The notes: generated by a model not told the origin, from the letters alone. A stretch of DNA of 64,000 bases from Corythoichthys intestinalis (GCF_030265065.1 NC_080406.1:43347638-43411637), one strand, 5' to 3'; shown: positions 44,060-55,112, counted from the first letter of the stretch. Numbers and translations: made by a program.

Positions 44060-44800
44060 TCAATGGGAGCCATTGGCGTCATTCTTCGACAAATTTATGT
44101 AAAATAACTGCCCGGCTTTTGCTTGTAACCAAGAATCGAGACTGTTTTACGTCCATATCTACAAAGAATTCAGTTATTAATTTTGAATGGAAAACACCAT
44201 TGTGGCAGACCCCTTATTATAACAACGCTAACGGACTCGCTTTATTCTTTGACAGATTTAAGTTAAAGTGAACTCAAACTGCCCGTTTGTTTTGCTTTTA
44301 ACCAAGAATTGAGACTGTTTTATGTCCATATCTGTAAAGAGTTTAGTGATTTTAGGATTTATTCACAAGAATTTTGAACTGAAAACGCCATTGTGGCAGA
44401 CCCCTTATCATAACAACGCTAACGGACTAGCTTAATTCTTCGACAGATTTAAGTTAAAGTGAACTCAAACTGCCCGTTTGTTTTTCTTTTAATAAAGAAT
44501 CGAGACTGTTTTACGCCCATATGTATAAAGACTTCAGGGATTTAAGCATTCACAAGAACGTAAAAAACGTTCGACGTAAAAAACTCATTCCTATGGGCTT
44601 GTGGTAAGGCAGCGCCAGAGTGAACTTAAAGACGAGCCGCACGTTCGCCGTTTTTACGTGAAATAAATGCTTCCTTTCATTTCATTTCATTTGCTTTTAG
44701 CCAAGAATCGAGAATGTTTTACATCCATATCTATAAAGAATTCTGGGATTTAAGCATTTATTCACAAGAAATTCAACGTAAAAACCTCAATGTTTTGCTA
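44060..44800 (+). repeat. Four imperfect tandem units of about 175-210 bases
   Basis: The word AATCGAGACTGTTTTA(C/T) occurs at about 44133, 44306, 44495 and 44704. Around it GTGGCAGACCCCTTATTATA, ACAACGCTAACGGACT and GACAGATTTAAGTTAAAGTG recur at 187-base spacing between 44204 and 44391. The units differ by substitutions and deletions. They lie just upstream of transposase-like exons, possibly in an intron. Confidence 0.7.
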
Positions 44801-44937
44801 CGGCGGCCATGAAGGATTTTGTATTTCTAGATTTTATTGTAGACATTTCTGTGTCCGTATTTAAAAACAATCAGCTTTTACGTGTTTTGTTTTATGTAAT
44901 ATTTCAATCTAATAACTTTCAGTAAAACACCATGGTC

Positions 44938-45066
44938 CTACACCAACCGCTACGCCGACGGCAACAAGCAGATCTTCTACTTTGACCCCGTGCACCTTTG
45001 GAAGAACATCTACAGCAGCTTCTTCAACAACGGCTGTATGGTGCTGCCGCAGGTGTCCTGGGGCTG
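44938..45066 (+). pseudogene. P-element-like transposase exon (first piece)
   Basis: The frame reads TPWSYTNRYADGNKQIFYF, then DPVHLWKNIYSSFFNNGC, MVLPQVSWG and a stop just before a GGTCAGTG donor-like site. The sequence is GC-rich and codon-like, unlike its surroundings. D-P-x-H-L-x-K-N-I after an aromatic strand recalls the catalytic-domain block of P-element/THAP9-type transposases. The assignment is from motif shape only. Confidence 0.4.
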
Positions 45067-45159
45067 AGGTCAGTGGCCAGAATTATTCACTTTATAAAAA
45101 AGATTAATCAAAACACCTATCTTTCATTTTTCATAAAAACAAACATGTTTTTAGGAGCC

Positions 45160-45725
45160 TGACAGGATGAGGACGGCCCGATTCTCGAGCCGGAAGGTGC
45201 TGGCCAGGTGGGTGAACTAAAAGTGTCAAGGCCGGCTACAAGTTGATCCAGAAGGTGCTGGCGCCCTCTTCTATTAAGAAGCAGAGCGTTGGGCTCATCT
45301 TGGCGGTGGTCCCCTACATGGTCGCCGGGCTGAGGCTCCTCGCCATGACCACAAACAAGGAGGAACACAGGGACACGGCTAACATTCTGGAGATGTTCCA
45401 AAGGATGATCTCTGTGATGAATGTGCATGGGCCGGGGCAGGAAATGCGCTGGAATGATAACTACCGATGTGTGCTGCGGCCAAGAGCAGGAGGTGATAGG
45501 GGCGGCCTATCAGGGGTACAGGTGCCAGGAGAGGCACAGGCTGGTCAACACCATTTCGCCGCACATCAGCAGGTCCCTCTTCAACTGTTTTGGTGCGAAC
45601 TTCTCCAAGGATGTGGCTTCCGAAGCGATGACGTACAAGGCCTTAGAGTGGCAGACCGGCAGAAAGGAAATGGCGAGGAACAGACTTGTGCAAGTCGAGG
45701 AAGATGACTGGAAAACACAGCAATA
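45160..45725 (+). pseudogene. P-element-like transposase exon(s) (second piece)
   Basis: After an acceptor-like TTTTTAG, frames give GYKLIQKVLAPSSIKKQS, VGLILAVVPYMVAGLRLLAM, DTANILEMFQRMISVMNVHG, then in another frame YQGYRCQERHRLVNTISPH and ISRSLFNCFGANFSKDVASE. The helix-rich piece ending F...M.S.MNV resembles the segment after the RNase-H-like core in P-type transposases. At least one frameshift separates the two halves. GC content is high relative to neighbours. The product is uncertain. Confidence 0.35.
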
Positions 45726-46415
45726 GTCTAATATTCATTTGCATGCATATTCTATGTTCAATACTTTCTCACCTACATTATTCAAAGCATTGACTTTCAA
45801 ACTGCTGCTCATTCACTTCGATTATTTGTACTGCCTGAACATACGACTATCTCATACGCATTTTATATTTGTTTATTTTAGGGCTGTCAAAATTATCGCG
45901 TTAACGGGCGTTAATTTTGTTTTTTTAAATTAATCACGCTAAAATATTTGACGCAATTAACGCAGATGTCCCGCTCAGACAGATTTAAATGACAGTACAC
46001 TGAAACGCTCACTTGTTGTTATGGAGTTTTGCCGCCCTCTGCTGGCGCTTGGGTGAATGACCATCTCGCATATTGCCTCAAATAGATTACATCATATGAG
46101 GACGTTTATGGACATTAAGAGTGAAGAGAATGCCACCGGCCGCTTGGGGGCAGCGCCATTCCATACTCATGTTATTTCTTCTAAACTTGGGAGAATTAGT
46201 AGTTGTGAGACGTTTATGCTTCACAATGCAATGCAAATTGCTATTTGTACTCCACACATATTTCGGTAAGTTTTCTTTCTTTTAGTGGCATTTATGTGTC
46301 TCTTGTTGTATTTTGGGTAAGATATGTACAAATATATGTTATACAATAGAGGCGAGTGGACACAGGCATTCTTTGGACCGCGCCGTTTATTGGCAACTCC
46401 TTCACAACAAACATA

Positions 46416-46475
46416 CAGTGGGGAGAACAAGTATTTGATACACTGCCAGTGGGTTTTCCCATTGGCTCCCCACTG
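46416..46475. mobile_element. 60-base Tc1 end-only hairpin
   Basis: CAGTGGGGAGAACAAGTATT, then a GCCAGTGGGTTTTCCCATTGG loop region, then CTCCCCACTG, with TA on both sides. It is the same family as 56561-56640, but most of the right arm is deleted. Confidence 0.8.
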
Positions 46476-46686
46476 TAAGTATCGTTTAGTGAAAGCACAA
46501 CAAAAATAATATTCCTATTTCTCCCCAAAAAAATAATGTTCACAAAAAGAAAAGCACTTCAGTCTATAGTAATGAGGCCCTATTCTGACACACAGTTAAA
46601 CAACAATGAAAAATGAACTGCCATTCCATATCAAAATAGCTATGCAAAATACACGTAAAACTTGTGACTTTGGTCACTCTATTTTT

Positions 46687-47505
46687 TAGAGGTGTGCAAA
46701 ATTTCCGATTCTTAGATTATTCGCGATTCGGCCGTGGAAGATTCAAGAACGATTCACAAACATCCAAATTCCGATTATTGAAATATGCCAAGTAAAGCAG
46801 AAGTACGACACTCTCAGCGCGCCGCGCGGTCTTCGGTACGCAATTAGGGACCTGAGCGAGAGTAGCTAAACATCATGCTTCTCATTACCCGGCCCCTCGG
46901 GTAATGCCAATGCTCAACTCACGGCTCTAGCTCAACTCATGCCACGAGATAAAAAAAAAACAAAACAACAACATACCTGACTGCTGCCGAAAAGCTGCTA
47001 CAAGCCACATTATGTTACGGTAGATATCATTTATATAGGACTAGATGCATTATAGCTTCGGTATCGTTACCAGCACATCTACAAAAAACTAGATGCGGGC
47101 GTTAGTAACGGCCGCCATCTTAAAGCAGTACACTTCCCTGCAAGGCTGTTGTTGCGAACCTTCCAAGCGAACCTAATTAACTTTTTATCTAAAATACTCC
47201 TAAATCGGTAAAAGATTGACTTGAATCTATCTTTAAAATAGTTTTAAAACTTTTACATGTTGAAAGTAGACAAAAGAGAAATTATGGAATAACAGGAGCA
47301 ATTTTAACAACTTTAACGGTTGATTCACAACATTAAATTAATTGAAAGTAGTTTAAAGCTGCTGATATAGAATGGGGACTGGAGTTTTTTATGTACTGTT
47401 ATTTTTGTATATTTGTTTACTGCTATATGTTAACTTGATACTGAAATAGTAGTTTGGTTTAGCCTGAGAGGATTTTTGAACAATTTTGGAACTAATGTAC
47501 AAAAC

Positions 47506-47536
<31 letters not shown>

Positions 47537-47633
47537 GGAGTGGGGTGCATCAATAATCGTTTTATAATCGAATTGGAGCCTCTGAATCGTAATCGTAATC
47601 GAATCGTTAGGTGCCCAAAGATTCCCAGCTCTA
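46687..47633. mobile_element. hAT MITE with perfect target duplication
   Basis: TAGAGGTGTGCAAAATTTCC at left and inverted TAGAGCTGGGAATCTTTGGG at right share the TAGAG(C/G)TG start. CTATTTTT flanks both sides (46679-46686, 47634-47641). Subterminal CGATTC/GAATCG words are inverted. It is nested in hAT B3 and carries no transposase. An A run lies at 47511-47536. Confidence 0.9.
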
Positions 47634-48072
47634 CTATTTTTATTATTGTTATTTTTATTCCTCTTATTATTATATTAACTCTACTTTTGATTGAAAATTT
47701 TACAAATTTTATTAAAACGAAAACATGAAGAGGGGTTTTAATATAAAATTACTACAACTTGTAACTATAACATTTATCGTTTAAGAACTACACGTCTTTC
47801 TATCCTTGGATCACTTTAACAGAAAGAATGTTAATGCCATTTGTGGATTTATTGTTACAATAAACAAATACAGTACTTATGTACAGTATGTTGTATTTAT
47901 ATATCCGTCGTGTGTCTTATCGTTCCATTCCAACAATAATTTACAGAAAAATATGGCATATTTTAGAGATGGTTTGAATTGCGATTAATTGCGATTAATT
48001 ACGATTAATTAATTTTTAAGCTGTAATTAACTCGATTAAAAATTTTAATCGTTTGACAGCCCTAGTTTATTT

Positions 48073-49910
48073 AGATTTTATACTTGCAAGTCACTTTTGA
48101 GATTTTCATTTACAATGCACAGTAAAGGGAAATGCTCCACAATTTCACTGTACACAATAAAGGGTGATTCTATTCGATTGTATTATATTGTATAATAAGT
48201 TGTGATTGTGGATACAATTTATTAATAATATATAATAAATTATGATTGTGTATACAATTTATTAATAATCGCTTTATATATGTATTCTTTATAGTTTATT
48301 CTGCATGTTTTCCTCAAATATTATGTTTCTGATGTGAAAATTAAGTTATTTATTATCTTGAAAACTTGCAGTAAATAAATAAATAAATAATTAAGTTGCT
48401 ATTTTGGGCAAAAACCTATGATATATGTTTAATATTGCTATTGATCCTGAAAATATAGGTGATTATCCCTGCATTTGGTGATTTTTGTGCCTCTAGTGTA
48501 AAATCTGAGAATTTTTTTTTTAGCCATTTTAAGTTTTGTTATACTTATATAAAAAACAATAATCAGGATTTTATAAGGGAACGACTTTGAATTTTTTTAT
48601 GTTTTTGGTCCCTGTATGACCGGTGTCAGAGTTTGGTCCGTGTAGCCGGTTGTAAATCGTTTCCAGTGAGAGTTGGACTCCACCAAGGCTGCCCTATGTC
48701 ACCGTTTCTGTTCATTACCTTTATGGAGAGAATATTTTTCCTGGTGTTTCGGCATGTGTGAAAGGGACTTATGTGCGTTACAGTTTTACAAATTGTCAAA
48801 GTGAAGGACTTAGAAAGCTTCAAAATCCACAGTTGCCTTGTTTGCTGTCTGTCAAGCTGAATAACTTCACGTTTAGTGAGGACAGAACTTGTCAAAAAAA
48901 TAAAAATAAGAAATAAAATAAGAAGCGCCTTATAGTGCGGAAAATACGGTACATTGTATATCACTAATATTCTTACTACTTGACAATGTCAATCAAAACT
49001 TTCTTATCCTTGACAAACCAAAATTCTTAATACTTTTCTTACTGTGAAGGGCGGCATACAATAAAAGCACATTGAAAAGTTTGAATAACTAAATCTAATT
49101 TCAAACTGAAATTTACCTTTAAATAGTTACCTGCTTCAATCCTCACGCAAGAGTAAATTGGTTTTGATGACTCCCCGACGACACCGCGTCCCCACTGTGT
49201 CTATACACAGTCGATACTAATTAGAGACATTCTCGAATTTTATTCATTTAAACGTTTGCTGACCTTCCATCATAAAAAACAAAACTTGTTAATCGCTAAA
49301 GTCATTCATGAAGACTATGCTTCTGAGAATGAATGAGATGAAAGCATTTAACCCCCTTTTTTTTAAACACGAGTGCCTTATTGGCCACTCTTGAACCCAA
49401 ATTCTTTTCCTATTACCGCTTCTCCTCTGTAGCTGCTCCACCTCATGGGAAATTGCCCTGCTACACTATATTATGAACATAATGGCTGATTGTCTTACTG
49501 CTAGCCTTGTAATGGTGCCATTCATTACTACCTGCAATTGTTTAAGCAATGGCCCGATGACGCTTTCATGGGCTCATTTGGGATCAGCCACAATGGACCA
49601 TTTTAGCCTAAATTTCTCCCTCTGCATCCTGTTATGGTTTTGTAGGATATTACCGGCTGTGTGATGTATCATTAAATAGTGCTGTATTTGGCTGTGTGTT
49701 ATTAAATAGTGCTGGGATACACTCAGTGTGCTGTTTTTCTCCCTCCAAAGGCTTCATTAGAAAGACATCAACCAGGGAGCGCTTCATCACACACATTGAT
49801 CCACAAATTATAGATCCAAGTAGTCAGCTGGGATATAATACAGTCAGCTTGGAATGGACATTTAAATCTTGTTAGCTTTTTGTTCCAATGTGGATGTGAA
49901 TGGTCATGTG
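48073..49910. other. No recognised gene; one MITE end
   Basis: Bases 48926-48951 (GCGCCTTATAGTGCGGAAAA, then TACGGTA) are an isolated end of the CGGACTATAAGTCGC family. Bases 48290-48600 are AT-rich. Bases 49400-49740 look single-copy with no domain. Confidence 0.4.
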
Positions 49911-50012
49911 TCACTGCCATTGACAGCAATAGACGTCCAATCCATTTTGACTGGGAGGCGTGAATGAACAAAAACGGTTTTGACGTCTATCGCCGTCAAT
50001 AACACCCAAGGA
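49911..50012. repeat. Palindromic 'GACGTCCAATCC' repeat, clear two-arm copy
   Basis: CACTGCCATTGACAGCAATA, GACGTCCAATCCATTTTGAC and TGGGAGG at left, and GACGTCTATCGCCGTCAATA at right, with about 25 bases between. Close to the consensus on both arms. Confidence 0.65.
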
Positions 50013-50029
50013 GTTAAAGCGAAACGTTC

Positions 50030-50400
50030 TTATAGTGTCCCTAGTGTCAATCATTCCCGCCGGCTGTCACGCCATAATGCCGCTTCTCCCCAGTGCCGTT
50101 ATCACCACGGAACCATTTTTAGCAAGCCGTGGGGCAGTAAACACAGTTGCCATGGAAACACGGCCCAGACACACATTGATAAGCGGATTGGAGCAGCCGT
50201 ATTTCTCCGATGACTAATGAAAGCTGAAAAAGCTGTGAGGGCTTTCGGCTGGACGGCGCAATTAAAGGCCGCTAATAGGAATCGGTTTGATTTTTCATTA
50301 TGAGGAGCTGATGACAAACGGCTCTTATCTGCTTCTTTGGCAAAATGGGTAACAATTTTCCAAAAAGACGTATTGATCTGCTTCATGGTTGTTTGTCACA
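50030..50400. other. Possible conserved non-coding element
   Basis: A mixed-composition, repeat-free stretch with TAATGAAAGC, GCGCAATTAAAGG, GGTTTGATTTTTCATTATGAG and similar homeodomain-like words, bounded by repeats. It has no open frame with a domain. It looks unlike the AT-rich spacers around it. Conservation is inferred from texture only. Confidence 0.25.
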
Positions 50401-51138
50401 TCAATGCAGGGCAGGGACACAAACACAATGGTCAGTTTTTACTAATCATACCTTAGTGTAACAACATGTGCATGCCATTTCAGTCAGGTTTGCTAGCTTT
50501 TTTATGACCAAGACGATTTAGTACAGAGAAATGCAACAAGCCAGTTACCCCTCGGTGGCCTTCGGGGCCTCCACAGGAAGCACTCAACATGTCTGACATC
50601 CCAAAACAAGGGCACAGCTTGGCGACCACGCCACACGGTGAAGCACATGTATGTAAAAGTACTGTGGTGAACAATAGTACCCATACTAACAAAATAACAG
50701 AACCACTGCTTTGTAATGATTTCAATGTCAGCCATTTTATCATATTGGATCACATTTTGAGGATTCAACAGCTGTCAAAGACCTAAAGCAAACTCCCCGC
50801 CAAGAGAATCAAATCGCGGCATTCCACATGACAGGAGGAGATATTGTCCACTATACTAACAAGGAACAATGACAAAACTGACCTGATCGTGTAGTGTGAG
50901 GACAGTTTCTATAGGATCGCATTTTGAGGATTCCACAGCTGTGAAAAACCTAAAGCTCTCCATTAGGGAATCAAAGCCCGGTCTTCCGAGTGACAGGCGG
51001 AGAAACTTTCCACTCTTCTAAAAAGGAAGGCTGACAAAAGCAACCTGATCGCACAGCTTGAGGACAGTTTCTATAGGATCGCATTTTGAGGATAGAACAG
51101 TGAGGTCAACTTTAATTAGGGTAGAAAGTTAGAAGAAT

Positions 51139-51210
51139 CTCCTTGTCGGGGAATCAAACCCCAATCTTCCATGTGACAGGCGAAAAAACGGTCCACTACA
51201 CAAACGAGGA
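51139..51210 (-). tRNA. tRNA-Asp-like, diverged
   Basis: GTC anticodon kept (reverse complement of GTGACAGG). The acceptor pairs TCCTCGT with ACAAGGA apart from one mismatch. The D arm is changed (TTTGTGTAGTGG). Confidence 0.45.
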
Positions 51211-51321
51211 AGGACAAAGATGTACACCTGATCGCCTGATCTGAGGACAGTTTCTATATGATCGCATTTTGAGTATACAACAGTTAGGTCAACGTTTCTT
51301 AGGGTGTAAAGTTAGAAGAAC

Positions 51322-51393
51322 CTCCTCGTCAGGGAATCGAACCCCGGTCTTCCGCGTGACAGGCGGAGATACTGTCCACTATACTAACGAGGA
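51322..51393 (-). tRNA. tRNA-Asp(GTC), intact-looking
   Basis: On the minus strand: acceptor TCCTCGT pairs perfectly with ACGAGGA, discriminator G, A box TTAGTATAGTGG, anticodon arm TCCGCCTGTCACGCGGA with GTC, B box GGTTCGATTCC. The T stem has one G-U pair. Compared with the usual vertebrate tRNA-Asp, the anticodon stem shows a paired C-G to T-A change, so pairing is kept. It could be a functional RNA polymerase III gene. The 3' flank lacks a clear TTTT within 30 bases. Confidence 0.75.
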
Positions 51394-51852
51394 AAGCTGC
51401 ACAGAGAAATCTGATCGCATAGCCTGAGGAGAATTTCTCTAGGATCGCATTTTGAGGCTTCAATAGCTGTCAAAAAGCTAAAGTAAACTCTCCATCAGGG
51501 AATCGCAGCCTCGTCATCCACATGAGAGGCGGAGATACTGTCCACTATACTAACGAGGAAACCTGAAGACAGTCACGTGATCGCTTCATCTAAGGACAGT
51601 TTCTATATGAACGCATTCTGAGGATACAACAGTTAGATCAGTTTCTTAGGGTATAAAGTTAGAAGAAGCTCCTTGTCAGGGAATCGAACCACGGTGCTCC
51701 GCATGATAGGCAGAGATATTGTCCACTATACTAATTAGGACAGATGATGATGATGTACGCCGGAAGCCTCATCTGAGGACAGTTTCTATATGATCGCATT
51801 TTGAGGATGAAACAGTTAGGTCAACGTTTTTAGGGTATAAAGGCAAAATAAC

Positions 51853-51924
51853 CTCCTCGTCAGGGAATCGAACCCCGGTCTTCCGCATGACAGGCGGAGA
51901 TACTGCCCACTATACTAACGAAGA
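51853..51924 (-). tRNA. tRNA-Asp(GTC)-like, well kept
   Basis: Same as the 51322 unit except GTGGGCAG in the D loop, an A in the anticodon loop flank (CTGTCAT) and TCTTCGT in the acceptor (one mismatch). Confidence 0.6.
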
Positions 51925-52585
51925 AATCTGTACAGAATCTGATTGCGTACACTGAGGAGAGTTTCTCTAGGATCGCATTTTGAGGATTCAATCGCGGTCA
52001 AAAAGCTAAAGTCAACTCCCCGTCAGGAAATCGTAGCCTCGTCATCCACGTGACAGGCGGAGATACTGTCCACTATACTAACGAAGATGGCTGAAGAAAG
52101 TCACCTGATCGCTTCATCTGAGGACAGTTTCTTTATGATCGCATTCTGAGGATTCAACAGTTGTCAAATAGCTAAAGCAAACTCCCCGTCAGGGAAGTGA
52201 AGCCCGGACCTCCACATGACAGGCGGAGATACTGTCCACTCTTCTAAAAAGGAAGGCTGACGAAAGTGACCTGATCGCACAGTCTGAGAACAGTTTCTAC
52301 AGGATCGCATTTTAAGGATAGAACAGTGAGGTCAACTAGTGAAGGGATATGTCGTTCACTTGAGTAAACGAATCCATTCCGGTTCGTTCAGTAAAAAGAC
52401 TCGTTCAAACAAATCGTTCGCCCCCGTCATTCTCCCACCCCCAACCCGCCCAAATGAAGCGTTCGGTCAGTGAACGGGAAGTGACGTTGGCAAACGACTC
52501 ACGAAAGAGGACAGGTTCTATAGGATTGGATTTTGAGGATACGACAATTAGGTAAACTTCTCGTAGGGTATAAAGTCAGAAGAAC

Positions 52586-52657
52586 CTCCTCGTCAGGGAA
52601 TCGAACCCCGGTCTTCCGCGTGACAGGCGGAGATACTGTCCACTATACTAACGAGGA
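52586..52657 (-). tRNA. tRNA-Asp(GTC), intact-looking
   Basis: Identical to the 51322 unit over all 72 bases, and part of the 568-bp higher-order repeat. Confidence 0.75.
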
Positions 52658-53153
52658 GATCTGTCCAGAGAAATCTGATCGCGTAGACTGAGGAGAGTTT
52701 CTCTAGGATCGCATTTTCAGGATTCAACAGTTTTCAAATAGCTAAAGCAAACTCCCGTCAGGGAAGTGAAGCCTGGTCCTCCACATGACAGGCGGAGATA
52801 CTGTCCACTCTTCTAAAAAGGAAGGCTGACGAAAGTGACCTGATCGCACAGTCTGAGAACAGTTTCTATAGGATCGCATTTTAAGGATAGAACAGTGAGG
52901 TCAACTAGTGAAGGGATATGTCGTTCACTTTAGTAAACGAATCCATTCCGGTTCGTTCAGTAAAAAGACTCGTTCAAACAAATCGTTTGCCCCCGTCATT
53001 GTCCCACCCCAACCCGCCCAAATGAAGCGTTCGGTCAGTGAACGGGAAGTGACGTTGGCAAACGACTCACGAAAGAGGACAGGTTCTATAGGATTGGATT
53101 TTGAGGATACGACAATTAGGTAAACTTCTCGTAGGGTATAAAGTCAGAAGAAC

Positions 53154-53225
53154 CTCCTCGTCAGGGAATCGAACCCCGGTCTTCCGCGTGACAGGCGGAG
53201 ATACTGTCCACTATACTAACGAGGA
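53154..53225 (-). tRNA. tRNA-Asp(GTC), intact-looking
   Basis: Identical to the 52586 copy one period away. All stems pair, the anticodon is GTC, and A and B boxes are intact. Confidence 0.75.
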
Positions 53226-53722
53226 GATCTGTCCAGAGAAATCTGATCGCGTAGACTGAGGAGAGTTTCTCTAGGATCGCATTTTCAGGATTCAACAGTT
53301 TTCAAATAGCTAAAGCAAACTCCCGTCAGGGAAGTGAAGCCTGGTCCTCCACATGACAGGCGGAGATACTGTCCACTCTTCTAAAAAGGAAGGCTGACGA
53401 AAGTGACCTGATCGCACAGTCTGAGAACAGTTTCTATAGGATCGCATTTGAAGGATAGAACAGTGAGGTCAACTAGTGAAGGGATATGTCGTTCACTTGA
53501 GTAAACGAATCCATTCCGGTTCGTTCAGTAAAAAGACTCGTTCAAACAAATCGTTCGCCCCCGTCATTCTCCCACCCCCAACCCGCCCAAATGAAGCGTT
53601 CGGTCAGTGAACGGGAAGTGACGTTGGCAAACAACTCACGAAAGAGGACAGGTTCTATAGGATTGGATCTTGAGGATACGACAATTAGGTAAACTTCTCG
53701 TAGGGTATCAAGTCAGAAGAAC

Positions 53723-53794
53723 CTCCTCGTCAGGGAATCGAACCCCGGTCTTCCGCGTGACAGGCGGAGACACTGTCCACTATACTAATGAGGA
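53723..53794 (-). tRNA. tRNA-Asp(GTC), two changes
   Basis: As the 53154 copy but with CAGTGTC in the D arm (a T-to-G type change at the stem) and TCCTCAT in the acceptor, giving one mismatch. Confidence 0.65.
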
Positions 53795-54291
53795 CATCTG
53801 TCCACAGAAATCTGATCGCGTAGACTGAGGAGAGTTTCTCTAGGATCGCATTTTCAGGATTCAACAGTTTTCAAATAGCTAAAGCAAACTCCCCGTCAGG
53901 GAAGTGAAGCCTGGTCCTCCACATGACAGGCGGAGATACTGTCCACTCTTCTAAAAAGGAAGGCTGACGAAAGTGACCTGATCGCACAGTCTGAGAACAG
54001 TTTCTACAGGATCGCATTTTAAGGATAGAACAGTGAGGTCAACTAGTGAAGGGATATGTCGTTCACTTGAGTAAACGAATCCATTCCGGTTCGTTCAGTA
54101 AAAAGACTCGTTCAAACAAATCGTTCGCCCCCGTCATTCTCCCACCCCAACCCGCCCAAATGAAGCGTTCGGTCAGTGAACGAGAAGTGACGTTGGCAAA
54201 CGACTCACGAAAGAGGACAGGTTCTATAGGATTGGATTTTGAGGATACGACAATTAGGTAAACTTCTCGTAGGGTATAAAGTCAGAAGAAC

Positions 54292-54363
54292 CTCCTCGTC
54301 AGGGAATCGAACCCCGGTCTTCCGCGTGACAGGCGGAGATACTGTCCACTATACTAACGAGTA
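54292..54363 (-). tRNA. tRNA-Asp(GTC), one acceptor change
   Basis: Identical to the 53154 copy except for the 5' end TACTCGT, which breaks one acceptor pair. Confidence 0.65.
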
Positions 54364-54859
54364 GATCTGTCCAGAGAAATCTGATCGCGTAGACTGAGGA
54401 GAGTTTCTCTAGGATCGCATTTTCAGGATTCAACAGTTTTCAAATAGCTAAAGCAAACTCCCGTCAGGGAAGTGAAGCCTGGTCCTCCACATGACAGGCG
54501 GAGATACTGTCCACTCTTCTAAAAAGGAAGGCTGACGAAAGTGACCTGATCGCACAGTCTGAGAACAGTTTCTATAGGATCGCATTTTAAGGATAGAACA
54601 GTGAGGTCAACTAGTGAAGGGATATGTCGTTCACTTGAGTAAACGAATCCATTCCGGTTCGTTCAGTAAAAAGACTCGTTCAAACAAATCGTTCGCCCCC
54701 CTCATTCTCCCACACCCAACCCGGCCAAATGAAGCGTTCGGTCAGTGAACGGGAAGTGACGTTGGCAAACGACTCACGAAAGAGGACAGGTTCTATAGAA
54801 TTGGATTTTGAGGATACACAATTAGGTAAACTTCTCGTAGGGTGTAAAGTTAGAAGATC

Positions 54860-54930
54860 CTCCTCGTCAGGGAATCGAACCCCAGTCTTCCACATGACAG
54901 GCAGAGATACTGACCAAATACTAACAAGGA
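54860..54930 (-). tRNA. tRNA-Asp(GTC)-like, diverged
   Basis: Last unit in phase with the 568-bp repeat. GTC is kept. The D arm lacks a base (TAGTATTTGGTCAG) and the anticodon stem has a mismatch. Confidence 0.45.
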
Positions 54931-55040
54931 CGGACGCTGATGTAAGCCGGAAGCCTCATCTGAGGAGAGCTTCTATATGAGCGCATTTCAAGGATAAAAC
55001 AGTGAGGTCAACGTTTCTTAGGGTATAAAGTTAGAAGAAC

Positions 55041-55112
55041 CTCCTCGTCAGGGAATCAAACCCTGGTCTTCCGCGTGACAGGCGAAGATACTGTCCACTA
55101 TACTAACGAGGA
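55041..55112 (-). tRNA. tRNA-Asp(GTC), well kept
   Basis: Acceptor TCCTCGT/ACGAGGA pairs perfectly, anticodon GTC. T arm CAGGGTTTGATTCCCTG pairs fully but the B box has TTTGATT. The anticodon stem has one mismatch (TTCGC against GCGGA). Confidence 0.6.

Larger units (their letters stand above)
45879..48064 (-). mobile_element. hAT element B3 with perfect target duplication
   Basis: TAGGGCTGTCAAAATTATCG at left and inverted TAGGGCTGTCAAACGATTAA at right are flanked by GTTTATTT on both sides (45871-45878, 48065-48072). It is inverted relative to 25041 and 35295. At 2.19 kb it contains a 60-base Tc1 hairpin (46416-46475) and another hAT (46687-47633). No transposase is recognised in the remainder. 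Confidence 0.93.
52182..54930 (-). repeat. 568-bp higher-order repeat within the tRNA-Asp array
   Basis: Well-kept tRNA units at 52586, 53154, 53723, 54292 and 54860 are spaced 568, 569, 569 and 568 bases. Each period holds one well-kept unit, one poor unit and a roughly 180-base insert (for example 52365-52505) rich in GTTCG/CGAAC words (TCGTTCACTTGAGTAAACG, TCGTTCAAACAAATCGTTCG, GCGTTCGGTCAGTGAACG). Periods differ by only a few bases, so amplification was recent. Open frames of 71 codons repeated here are shadows of this repeat. Confidence 0.9.

Noticed and set aside
52908-54980. Repeated 71-codon frame (MKGYVVH...) seen in two periods
   Set aside because: It is preserved only because the 568-bp repeat is young. 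It overlaps the GTTCG insert and part of the tRNA spacer.
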